Assembly (NCBI GenBank): GCA_017562135.1
Contig: QEYB01000416.1
Coordinates: 1 to 17,160 of the forward strand
Source: Dipylidium caninum
Lineage: Eukaryota; Platyhelminthes; Cestoda; Cyclophyllidea; Dipylidiidae
Length of the DNA stretch: 17,160 nucleotides
Direction of reading: 5' to 3'
Part shown: positions 1 to 8,783 of the stretch, piece after piece
Layout of the letters: each line of letters starts with the position of its first letter
Position numbering within the stretch: position 1 is the stretch's first letter
The notes under the pieces: model-generated
Told to the model about the DNA's origin: nothing
Database searches by the model: none
The model's input: only the letters and a program-made list of their open reading frames with translations
Position numbers and translations under genes: made by a program

Positions 1-3000
1 GCACTTTTGTTAGAGGGATATTTCAGTTGTTTACAATTTGTTGTTTACAATGTTTTAATTTGTTTCTTGGGCTATGCGATAAGAAGACCTCGTTTAGACC
101 TATTACTCTTTCTCTTATTAACGCGCCCGTGACGGCTTTCAGAAGTTTCCTTTGCGATTCAGGCATAACCCAAAAAAAGCATAAAACATTATAAATAATT
201 TATATTCTATTATCGATAGACTTTTGGTACGGTATTCTCTACTTCTTTCATTGAGACGAGATTATGCTGTTTTACGACTTCTATTGAATTTCCCGTCATT
301 ACAGTCTTTCGTGGATGTGTTTTTGACAGCTACTGTCCTGAAGTTCAACAGGCTTGACGTTTTTCGATCCCACAAATGAAGTTTCCCAACTTGGGCTGAA
401 TACTACAAGGGACCATTTCGATGTCAATGATACTTTTCGTCACCTGACCTATCAGCAGTCACACAACACAAGTCTTCACACCCCGAAGTTCAAAGTCCTA
501 GCCGACATTGTGCTATGGTTAATTTTGTTTTAATTTTTCTGTTAGTCTACATGACGCCCACCTTCTAGAAGACACTAACCAGAACACCGTTACCTTACTT
601 GATATTCTTGCAGAAGATAGTTAAAAGTCTGAGTTTTGGCCCATTTTTGACCGATCACGAGAGGCACAGTTGACAACTTTCCCGATTATGCTTGTGCTTA
701 CTGTGGGAATTTGCGATCCCGCTATTATCGTAGTTCTGGCTACCAACTCCAAAGAAGTGTTCTGCAATGGTCGGGGAAACACTTCTGGAATGTAAAACCG
801 ACCTTTTGTCACAGTAACCTTTAGTCATATCGTCAACACACTTGCTTCGCTGCTCGACGAATAAACAGAGGGAGGTTTCACACTTACACAAGACAGTCCC
901 CTAAAAGGAATACCAAATCATGGTAATGATATCCCGTATGGGTCACCAGAAAATGTGTTCCTTCTTGGGTTTAGTGCCGGCCAAACGGCAAACTGTTGGT
1001 GTGTGTTGTGTCAACACAATGGTGCCAAATAAAATAAGATAATAATTGGGATCCGTCGCAAATGGCAACCACTTATTCAGATGAATCGACAGTTCTACCT
1101 TGGCTGTCAAAGTTCCCTAGTGAATCAAGAGCAAAGCGAAAGCACGCAAATAGCTTCTCATTCTATATATAAATTCCGTCCTTTATATAGTTTTGGTAAT
1201 GAAAATCTCTGGAATGCCGATAGTGTTGTAATTTTTGAATAGGCCCTTGTACCTTTGAAATAAGAAAGTTTCAATTCACCTGTCCTTTTTTTAGGTATTT
1301 ATGAACTTTTTCACATACACTTCAAGTACAAAATGAGGCTCACTATTGTGAAACATTTGTCCCTCTTATTACTCGAAAGCACAAGTACATCGTAAAGATT
1401 AAAGAATCTAATTAAGTTGAAAAGTTTGATGTCCGTTGGGATACGGCAACCGACAACCGGAAAAAGTTGCTATTTCAATTCCTGGCGCTAACGAAGGTAT
1501 TAACTGGTGATGTGTCAACATTCTATTATTCCGAAAATGAGATTAAATTCTATGGAGATGAACTGGTGCTCATACACAAGCGAGAGGCCATGAAAGGTTG
1601 CTGCAGAAGGTCACGCTACAAAAATCCTGATAGTAAATTTTAAATAGTTAATAGAATTTTTTCCGGCAGTGATTGTTATCTACTATTCTTTCAGTAGATT
1701 TTCAGATGAAGTTGCCTTAAAATGTGCATCCCATTCCCTGAAATCGTTTATTAGTGCTCCTTCGTTACACATTGTTTCAAATGGAAAGGAACCAAACACA
1801 TACGAGAAGAATTGAGAAGTCCTTTAAAAAGTTAAACGAGAAATTTTGGAAGACTACACATCATATTAGTACTCTTGGTCGCAGAATGGCAAGATATCGG
1901 TTTTGAAGTGTAAAATCTTCCAAGCGCTTATCGGCTCCCGGACTTCCTGACTAAATCATAGCCAAGTCTATCAGTGAAAACTTGTGCTCAGCGTCACTCT
2001 TAGTTTGAGTCCAAGGTCCTCCGACCGGCAAAGACGGTTACCTCATCTGCTACTCATTAGTATACATTTAGCAGATTCATAAGGAAAAGGTCTGGTTGTG
2101 CCACACCTAGTAATACCGAGCTTCATCAATTATCGGAATATTGATCGAGAGACAGTCCTTAAGTTGTTTCCAGTGTAGATGCCTCGTTTCGAGGAAGTTT
2201 TTGTTTCTCCTGCAAACTAACCTCTCATGTCGAAAGCCACAAGTGATGTCAAACAGAACAACGAAAACTACAGCAACTTTAAGGGATAACGGCGAATTAA
2301 GTAAAGAAGATCAAAGTCGGTAATCGAATCATTATAAGAAAGCACTGCCAGGGTAATAACTCCGCTCAAAAGCATTTGGTGCTCAAACTGTAATACTCAC
2401 TAAAACGATTCTTTGATTCGTTTCTAAAGTTCTTTAACGTAACTTTTCTTCTAGATGAAAATCCTTCATGCAGCCGATCACATTTTGTTTGTACTTGCGT
2501 TAACTCGCTGGGTCACAAAGTATATTGATGATTCCACTCGTACTTAATTGATGAATCGAGACGCAGGCCGACTGACCTGAATGCTTAATTCCTCTCAATG
2601 GTGGGTTCCGTCAAGTAGTACTCGTGGGGACCCACTGTCCAAATTGAAGACCAATTATTTAACGTGCAAAAAACAGCCAAAGCTGGTCTTACTAAAGTCT
2701 TTTCGAACGTCTCGTCCTCATCTGGTATTCGTCCCATAATGAACGCTTAAACAAGGTTGCTTTCCTGTGCCAGAATGATCAGCTGGAATTCGTGATAATT
2801 GTATCCTTAGTTTACTTAGCTGTCTTTTTCCACTGCAAATAATTTGAATGCAGAATGCCTGGAATTTAAAATATAGACATTCTCTAACCTGTTACTAACA
2901 AAAGCCTTATAATCTCAATGATTTATGTGTTAGTTCAAATACCGCTGCATCCTGCATTTATAACCTCCCAAGAATGTTTTTACGAAGGCATTACAAAAAC

Positions 3001-4250
3001 GGCTGTAACTACGGAAACCGCTGACAAGAAAATAGATTTCCTTGGCCTAAATCCCGACAGACCATAGTTTTTTCTACTGCACTTTCAGGCACAGAGGAAT
3101 ACGGGCAAGCGGTTTCTATACATCAATCGTAAACAGAAGCAGCAACTGTAGAAAAAAATGTGAAAAAGCGAGTCCACTTTATACAGATTTTTGATATATT
3201 TTAAAGGATTTTTAGTTATTACTCAGTCGCTTGAATACTCATATTACTGACGACAGTCTAAAATTCTTTAGAACAACAAACTCTTCAAATTCCTTATTTT
3301 CCTAAACTCGACATCCTAAAATGCTGAAATGGGATAGTCAATGCCACTACATATCGGTGTTATTAACTCATACGAGGTCAGCGTGCTTACATTTACAAAA
3401 TTTCACAATCGGTTCACTAACTTCATCTTTATACAAGAAGTTTAATAGTAGCATGTAGAAGCTTTCAAGGTGAAAAAAGGACTACGAATCAATATACTCT
3501 CATGTGTACGTCGACAAATGAACATCAAGAATCGATTTCTCAAATCCTAACTCTAATGTTGAACTGAATTAGCCGCGGGCTAAGTTTGGAGACAAGGGGT
3601 TTAGGGAAAACCCGAAGCTAGTTGTAGAGTAAGAGTAATCTGCTTGGTGCCTAGTGAGGAGAGCAAATATTATGCACTTGCCAATGGGCTTCCCTGGGGT
3701 TGGACTTCGATTTGATCCACTTGAAATAGACTCACTGGGGTAAAAAAATTGGAGTATAATATGATTTCATTTAGTAATGCATCGGATGGCGGGAGTTTGA
3801 GTCTGCCTTTATGGTTCAAATACCATGCCGAATAAGTTGATATGATCCTGTCTATCGATACATAACTAGTGGTCTTGGATTCCTACCCTTTTACGCCTCT
3901 GTACTGGGTTTAATGGTTTCTTCATCGTATTTATGGCTTCATTAGACTTATCCATTAAAATTAAACTAATAGACTTGTTCTGGCGCCGAAGATAAGTCTG
4001 GGTGTATTCTTCAACATATTATTCGAGGCGCATGTAACCCAATTTCATTTCACTTTTGCAACCATAGATGTAACCATTTGTTTTGCATCTTCTATAAGGA
4101 TCAACAGCTTCTTGTCGACAGCCACTAAGATAATCTTACTGAATACGACTCAATTTTCCCAAAACAAAGGTCCTACAGCTTATAACCGGACCTCAAAGTT
4201 CAACCAGTTAACTAAAACTTACCCCAAGTAGCAATCAGGACTCACATTTA
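1..4250. other. AT-rich region with no convincing gene
   Basis: No frame on either strand shows recognisable protein motifs. The open frames at 621-812 and 655-891 (minus) and 2141-2323 (plus) are short, overlapping or without domain signals. I saw no tRNA, rRNA, tandem array or long terminal repeat. It reads as intergenic or long-intron DNA. If indel errors are as common here as in the nucleotidase gene, short exons could be hidden. Confidence 0.5.
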
Positions 4251-4251
4251 A

Positions 4252-4635
4252 GTGTCTGCACATCATAATACCTTCCCAGAGCCCCAATACATGTCTGAGT
4301 TTTTCAACCCATACAAGATATATTCTGCGCCTAGCTTCGTATTTGCCCCTGTGGCAGGCAACTCAAATGCCGTTATAACATCGGGGTGCCCAACTCACTA
4401 AAGACTAGTCATGCAGCCGCTATGCAGTTGCGCAAGCGCTGCTGCTCATCAAATCAGTAGCCTCCTAGACCCGATCAACAACCTGGGTTCAGCACTCCAA
4501 ATCCTTACTATTCGACCAAATGGAATATATAAGCAACCAACCAACAGTTTCTGCTAGCCAAATGCAATTCGAGTAATTCATATTCCTTCGTTATTATTTG
4601 AAAACAATTGTCGCCAATTTTCGGAAAACTGGTGA
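4252..4635 (+). other. A/C-rich stretch, one frame mostly open
   Basis: One + frame runs from after a stop at 4249 to 4635, broken only by TAA 4399 and TAG 4555. It includes MSEFFNPYKIYSAP (from ATG 4291) and QISSLLDPINNLGSALQ. The local bias toward A and C on this strand reduces stop codons, which may explain the openness. No family is recognised and no splice model was found. Confidence 0.15.
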
Positions 4636-5438
4636 AACATTATAAAGTTTTAACAGATTTGCCCATGCCTGACATGATATACAACCCGGCTGACGTTCTA
4701 CGCACTCATACTCGACTTTTATGCCACATTAGGTAACGGATGTGGAATATGAACAGAATTGTTCTCATCTGGATTATGGCTCCTCGATACAAATGCGTCC
4801 CGCCAACAAGCGCTTAGGGACATCAGTCCAACGATCAAATGCATAAAACTCACGTCAATTTTGCTCCTTCAAACAGGCAGGCGAACACAAGATAAAGTAG
4901 CGCGTTGGTAAAGTTTCGATCAACAAGGGGACTAACTGACCCCGTCGTATACTATGTAATTTTCAAAACTAAAAGCACGAGGTCAAGCACAGGGGTGTGG
5001 GCCGGGGAGGATTATCGGGTCTTTTCTCAAGGTCGTCTTGACTACTTTTAACAATTTTTTTTTTTAAATCCATTTCTGCTGGCAATATTAACAAAGCGGC
5101 TTATATAACGTTTAAATTTCCAATTGCCTTTTTCATTTCCATTTTGCAAGTGGTATTCAATTTTTTTCCTTTCGATTTAAAGCTATTGAATTGTATAATT
5201 GTTACGTTAGAAGGTCATGTCGACATTCCACTTAAAGGATTTTCTTTCATAGGATAGTATGGCACTCGACTTCACATCTGATCTAGTCAAATGGTACAAT
5301 CTCCTCTTATCCCAAGATGCCGCATTTCAAGGGACCTGCAGCTGGCGCGCTGCCCTAACGATACATCGGGAGAATTACTACTCACTAGTGCTTACTATTG
5401 ACGGTCTTGGTTTTAACCGATGTGCCCGATGTCATTGA
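4636..5438. other. intergenic stretch with T11 run
   Basis: Nothing coding was recognised. It changes from A/C-rich DNA (to about 4980) to T-rich DNA at about 5040-5250, with an 11-T run at 5055-5065. No tRNA is supported, although weak box-like words occur near 4900. Confidence 0.5.
5055..5065 (+). repeat. poly-T run of 11
   Basis: Eleven consecutive T in a locally T-rich segment. A homopolymer of this length is prone to length error; no function is inferred. Confidence 0.9.
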
Positions 5439-6015
5439 TTAGTTCTTCAAAGACGTGTCTGGTCCTTCTGGGGCTCCTCTCTCACAGTTTAGTAGAAGAC
5501 GTCTGGGTCCTCTGTTGCTGTTATGCGCCTTCGGAGGTTCTCGATAGTGAGCAAACGAGGTTGACAAGTAAATAATGAGATGCCCGCCTTCCTCGTATCT
5601 GTATTTTGTTAGTATATATGACATCTGGCATTGGCCTTTTGGCGCTGTCGTTTCTTTTGGCACCAATAAATGTTTTGTAGGTCTCATTCTTTCCGTGATT
5701 TCTTTTGTTAGGCTTGGTGTGTTTGTAGCTGTCACTTCTGCCGGACTCATGTCGGGTCTACATCTTCAATTGCTTGTGTTACTTGGTGTTCGAAATATGC
5801 TGTCGGCTTCGGCTGTCCCAGTCGAGCTTGGTGACATTTTGTTTTAGGGCGCAGTAGTAGCCGGCCGGGAGCGACTTGATAGAATTTTTGCGGCAGATCG
5901 CATGGACCCATTGGAATATTCGAAGTACATCTTCTTTGAAATCATATTTGGCAGGAAAAGCCGAATGCAAGTAATTTTCCGCTGCACACAACATCATTAA
6001 TAAAAATAATGCCAA
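5439..6015 (-). CDS. possible small secreted protein, unrecognised, frame broken
   Basis: Read on the minus strand from 6015, an open frame begins with a hydrophobic run (LALFLLMMLCAAE) like a signal peptide and continues as FPAKYDFKEDVLRIFQWVHAI to a stop at 5779. The first codon is TTG; the first ATG pair is at the MM. A second open frame (5439-5750) is rich in Thr, Lys and Pro, and a third frame bridges the two with QVTQAIEDVDPT. One or two single-base indels, as in the neighbouring gene, would join them, but nothing proves it. I recognise no family. Head-to-head placement about 100 bp from the nucleotidase open frame could imply a shared promoter. Frames this long are expected by chance, so confidence is low. 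Confidence 0.2.
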
Positions 6016-6066
6016 CCTAATTACTGTGCTATTTAGTTAATCTTTTGCATTACGCGAAATACATAA

Positions 6067-6078
6067 AATTGCGCAATT
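6067..6078. promoter_or_regulatory. 12-bp perfect palindrome with C/EBP-type core
   Basis: AATTGCGCAATT is self-complementary, and its inner ten bases, ATTGCGCAAT, are the ideal palindromic site of C/EBP-family bZIP proteins (established knowledge). It lies about 40 bp before ATG 6116 and 145 bp before ATG 6212 of the nucleotidase gene, and about 50 bp beyond the start of the minus-strand open frame at 6015. A regulatory role is inferred from position only. Confidence 0.35.
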
Positions 6079-6211
6079 AGAACACGCATATGTTTTAGTC
6101 CGCCGTTACTGTCCGATGGATTTAAAGGCGGATGGCCCGGCCCGCACTTTTCGCGTTCGGCGTTACTGTTGCCCCGCTGTCGCCTTCGAAAACCAAATCA
6201 TAATAGACGTT

Positions 6212-6340
6212 ATGGGAAACCCTACAATATCTTCTAGCTATTGCAATGGGCCTCCGGCGCCTGAACAGCCCCACGGAATGCTTTATTCGAAATGCTGTTC
6301 ATTAACGAAAATAAGGTTAGATAACTATTAAATGAAAGAG
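6212..6340 (+). other. NT5C3: exon 1 of the 5'-nucleotidase gene (5' end uncertain)
   Basis: The open frame starting at ATG 6116 (or in-frame ATG 6212) runs to a TAA at 6329-6331. Assuming one missing base near 6324, it continues as LLNER into the donor GTGAAC at 6341, in phase 1. Joined to exon 2 this gives ERVNRKIRRML, which resembles the RVEEII helix that precedes the catalytic loop in vertebrate NT5C3. Residues before this helix are poorly conserved in the family, so homology does not settle the start. The following intron is 6341-6386 (46 nt, GT-AG). Confidence 0.5.
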
Positions 6341-7706
6341 GTGAACTAGAATCCACCTTGTTTTTATATCAACAACCCGGACTTAGTAAATCGAAAAATT
6401 AGACGGATGCTATCTCGGACCGAGTCACTTCCAGGTGCTTTGGTTTTACCTAATATTTTTTGCAGGTTATATCGGACTTTGACTGGACCTTATCAAAAAT
6501 ACTGGCAGGATAACGGTCAAGTCAATCCCACTTGCCACGGGATTTTCGAAGGAGATCCAGAAATGACAAATGAAGCTCGGAGCAAGGTAATCTCCTTCAC
6601 TCCTGTGCATTTTCTAAGTTGCGCATGCTGAAACAAACTTATGGCTCCGTGGAATTCGACAAGAACATTCCAAATTCATTAAAAATTCCTATATGTTGGA
6701 ATGGTGGGACTTATTCTCATCGTGTTATAGCTTCTTGTAATATCCAATAAAAGCACGTTAAAAACGACAGTGTTTAATAGCAACTTCAACTAAGGTGTGT
6801 TTTGCTATATAATCGTGTAACTTTCCACCTTACACTGATTTCCTGTACTTTTCTCTTCAGGATGGTGTTTTCCAGTTTCTTGTCCACTTTGTGTGAGCAT
6901 GACATCCCCGTGGTGGTGTTTCTCTGCTGGCCTTGGTAATATTATAGAATTGATACTGGAAAAAAAAAAATCTCCTCTTCAACAACATAAAGGTCGCCTC
7001 AAAATTTCATGCAATTCAATGAGGAGGTAGTTATACTTATTGTTTTATTAGTAATTTGGAACGCTTTATTGTACGGTTCTGTACTACGTATAGGGGTTTT
7101 TAGTCGGCTTTAAATCGCCGTGCAATTCACACATTCAATAAGACCTTCGGCGGCCTTGCTTTGAGCAGTAAGGATCGCGGCATTTTTCAAGACGACGTTG
7201 CGTGTTTGTTGTTGGGTGATTCCCTATATGATCAGCACATGGCTGACGGGTTGGTTGAGGAAGACACGGGGGAGGAAACCACTGATAGCGACACAGTTAT
7301 TCTCAAAATTGGTTTTCTGAACGGAAAGGTTAGTTGTAACACCGGAAATCTTTTTATTTGGCTTAGTATTGTTTAATCATTATAAGTACGAAAAAAGTTG
7401 TGGTGCAGTTTTTGAGAACTAGCCTTTTAATATTTGCATATCACTGTCATGGGTTTGATCTTCGTTAATTGTCTGAGGGGAGCGATTATTAAAATTGGTC
7501 ATATTCGCCTTTTCACTGTACTAGTCTTCATTCCTTTTTCCCAATTTTGAAATTTAGTTAAGTCAGTAATTGCTTTTTAGATCGAAACACTGCTCGATGA
7601 GTATATGAAACTATATGATATTGTATTACCGGGCGAGAGTAGCTTTGGTCTTCCGTTGGAAATTGCGAACTGCATTGTGGAGGCTGAGCAAAAGACGCGG
7701 CAGTGA
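6212..7706 (+). CDS. NT5C3: cytosolic 5'-nucleotidase III-like (pyrimidine 5'-nucleotidase, UMPH-1 family), seven exons, frame interrupted
   Basis: Family members hydrolyse UMP, CMP and related monophosphates to nucleoside plus phosphate in the cytosol, using Mg2+ and a phospho-aspartate intermediate (established for HAD-fold NT5C3). In the sequence, the DFDWT nucleophile loop is at 6475-6489, PTCHG at 6527-6541, EWW at 6699-6707, IPVVVF then SAGLG at 6904-6937, SNFMQF at about 6999-7017, IHTFNK ending in the motif III lysine at 7140-7142, and GDSLYD with both metal-site aspartates at 7218-7220 and 7230-7232, followed by MADG and ILKIGFLN. The C terminus, YMKLYDIVLPGE and then a helix, ends at TGA 7704-7706. 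Order and spacing match the whole family domain, giving about 330 residues against roughly 300-340 in vertebrates. The start is uncertain: ATG 6212 lies in an open frame that also has ATG 6116. About eleven single-base frame breaks lie between 6324 and 7115. No substitution-type stop, lost splice site or lost catalytic residue was seen. Identity is sure; whether it is intact or a pseudogene is not. Confidence 0.9.
6387..6434 (+). other. NT5C3: exon 2 of the 5'-nucleotidase gene
   Basis: A short 48-nt exon between acceptor CTTAG (ends 6386) and donor GTGCTT (6435). It encodes NRKIRRMLS in one frame and GPSHFQ in the next, so one extra base near 6416 (or two missing) must be assumed. GPSHFQ leads directly in phase 0 into VISDFD of exon 3, matching the family pattern of a glycine, a short linker, then LQ(V/I)I(T/S)DFD. 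The following intron, 6435-6465, is only 31 nt and has a T-rich 3' end. Confidence 0.7.
6466..6586 (+). other. NT5C3: exon 3: catalytic nucleophile loop
   Basis: Encodes VISDFDWTLSK, HAD motif I with the nucleophile Asp and the acid/base Asp two residues later. After a frame shift it continues as YWQDNGQVNPTCHGIF and MTNEARSK. The break falls in the A5 run at 6495-6499, where four A would keep frame. The PTCHG element is the family's conserved substrate-side turn (PTCHNI in vertebrates). The donor is GTAATC at 6587, and the following intron 6587-6618 is 32 nt. Confidence 0.88.
6619..6794 (+). other. NT5C3: exon 4: cap-domain helices, four apparent single-base indels
   Basis: Begins LRMLKQTYGSVEFD after acceptor TCTAAG, in phase 0. 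It then reads IP(Y)MLEWW, TYSHRVIASC, and a helix with STLKTTVFNSNFN ending LR across the next junction. These line up in order with the vertebrate KYPYMVEWYTKSH helix and the helix before ENFFDKL. To stay in frame it needs a base restored before 6691, a base removed in the GGG at 6706-6708, a base removed near 6739, and a base restored near 6791. It ends in phase 2 at donor GTGTGT (6795). The following intron is 6795-6860 (66 nt). Confidence 0.78.
6861..7026 (+). other. NT5C3: exon 5: HAD motif II (SAG) and following strand
   Basis: Starts after TTCTCTTCAG. It encodes MVFSSFLSTLCEHDIPVVVF, then SAGLGNIIELILEKK, then NNIKVAS and NFMQFNEE. The serine of SAG is motif II. From exon 4 LR to IPV, the residue count equals the vertebrate sequence exactly, supporting the splice choice. 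Three apparent extra bases: C at 6922, one A in the A11 run 6960-6970, and one A in the A4 run 7001-7004. The donor is GTAGTT at 7027 in phase 0. The following intron is 7027-7093 (67 nt). Confidence 0.85.
6960..6970 (+). repeat. NT5C3: poly-A run of 11 inside exon 5
   Basis: Eleven consecutive A encode lysines after IIELILE. The downstream frame (NNIKVAS) requires ten A, so this run is one of the apparent +1 sites in the gene. Confidence 0.9.
7094..7328 (+). other. NT5C3: exon 6: motif III lysine and motif IV GDSxxD
   Basis: Reads GFLVGFK, has one extra base near 7115, then an uninterrupted frame RRAIHTFNK ... LLLGDSLYDQHMADG ... ILKIGFLNGK up to donor GTTAGT (7329). FNK carries the motif III lysine and GDSLYD the motif IV aspartates. 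Between MADG and ILKIGFLN there is an acidic stretch (EEDTGEETTDSDT) longer than the short linker in vertebrates. The following intron, 7329-7580, is 252 nt, the longest in the gene. Confidence 0.93.
7581..7706 (+). other. NT5C3: exon 7: C-terminal exon with stop
   Basis: Follows acceptor GCTTTTTAG and continues phase 0 as IETLLDEYMKLYDIVLPGE, then GLPLEIANCIVEAEQ and TGA at 7704-7706. This matches the family's terminal DELLEKYMDSYDIVLVxDES and ANSIL helix. The frame is unbroken. No canonical AATAAA is seen in the next few hundred bases, so the 3' end of the transcript cannot be placed. Confidence 0.92.
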
Positions 7707-8108
7707 AGAATTGGAAAAGGGCGTATGATGCATTTGAAACAGATTTGATAGAGTGCAAATGCTCTGCCTTCTTTTTCTTTAATTTTATTTTAAATCGAAT
7801 TTAGAGTGTTGACTAGATTACAAGAGTGAATCAGACCCCAATGTTTGGCTTATTCGTTATTTTTTTAGTTGGGTTGAACTAAGCTATTCCTTTTGAAACA
7901 CCTTAGCAATTCACCGTGTCTACCTCTGTTTGTGTAAATAATGATACACAAGGGCTCTTGTCCTGTTGTTGATGGAGTATGCGGAGTTAGTGAATCTGCC
8001 AGGGGGTTTAAACAACGACATCCGAGGTGTTACTATTTTAGCTACTGTTGTTTTTTGTCGTGCGTGTTGACCGGTGCGCTTTACCAAATTTTGCGAGTAG
8101 AGTAGTGC
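7707..8108. other. 3' flank of the nucleotidase gene
   Basis: T-rich sequence after the stop codon. No standard AATAAA is seen. The minus-strand open frame at 7920-8120 has no recognisable motif. Likely 3' UTR and intergenic DNA. Confidence 0.4.
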
Positions 8109-8783
8109 GTGTCTTGGCACAATTGTCAGTCATTTCTCGATAACACAGACCTCAACACGGCGAGGTCGCTTGGGGGGTGGGCTCAAGTTCAAAGTGTAAC
8201 TAAATCGGTGGGCTTTAATGTGACTATGGTTGGCGCGTGGTCAGCCGCTCCGTTGGTGCATTAGTGGAAGTTGTTCGTCCTCGGATCCCTTCTCGAGCGA
8301 ACCTCATTCTGATAAACTTAGTTTGGCTTTCCTGCTTAAACAACAGATTGGACAAGTTGTGCCAAAATATTTATGCGGAGGATGGCAAACTTGGCTCCCA
8401 ACAGTCTTTTATAGGATGTTTAATCCTTCCCCGTCTCGTAAATGTCGTCGGCTGCGCGCTTGGAATCCCTTAACTGGTTGTTTATCACCACCGTCAATGC
8501 CGCAGTATCTTTCATCCCAAGTGGCCGTATTCTCCGAGTTGAAGCGTTTTCATGATACGATAAATCTCTGAGTACATCGGGATAAAGTTGCCATTTTATC
8601 ACTGTTGCTTTCGAGCATCCAGACTTTTGTCTAGTATTTCTCGTTCTTGTTAGTTGCTTCATGTTAAGGACATTCCGGTTATTCAATCTGATACTCATCT
8701 TAGAAGCAGCACCAAACAATATAGTGGCCTTGTTTTCTTCAATTTATTCTTGCAGCAGAGTAGCGATTTACAATCGGCTTTGA
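8109..8783. other. cluster of overlapping open frames, nature unclear
   Basis: All three + frames carry open runs here: 8109-8246, 8230-8571 (113 codons), 8237-8473, and 8586-8783, the last strongly hydrophobic (FCLVFLVLVSCFML). The minus strand has a 99-codon frame at 8420-8719. They contradict one another, and none has a domain I recognise. A frame-hopping exon set is possible given the indels in the adjacent gene, but chance is sufficient to explain them. Confidence 0.15.

Noticed and set aside
3824..3839. ATGGT/ACCAT hairpin around TCAAAT, like a tRNA T arm.
   Set aside because: The loop has six bases rather than seven, and no D, anticodon or acceptor arm is present.
4895..4930. TAGCGCGTTGG followed by GTTTCGATC, like tRNA A and B boxes.
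   Set aside because: The boxes are only a few bases apart, where a tRNA needs about 30, and no acceptor stem can be drawn.
6116..6331. Open frame 6116-6331 as a separate small protein.
   Set aside because: Its 3' end joins the nucleotidase helix after one assumed missing base, so it is better read as exon 1 of that gene.
7161..7376. Frame 7161-7376 as an independent 71-residue protein.
   Set aside because: It is the clean part of nucleotidase exon 6 plus read-through into the next intron; residues after NGK are intronic.
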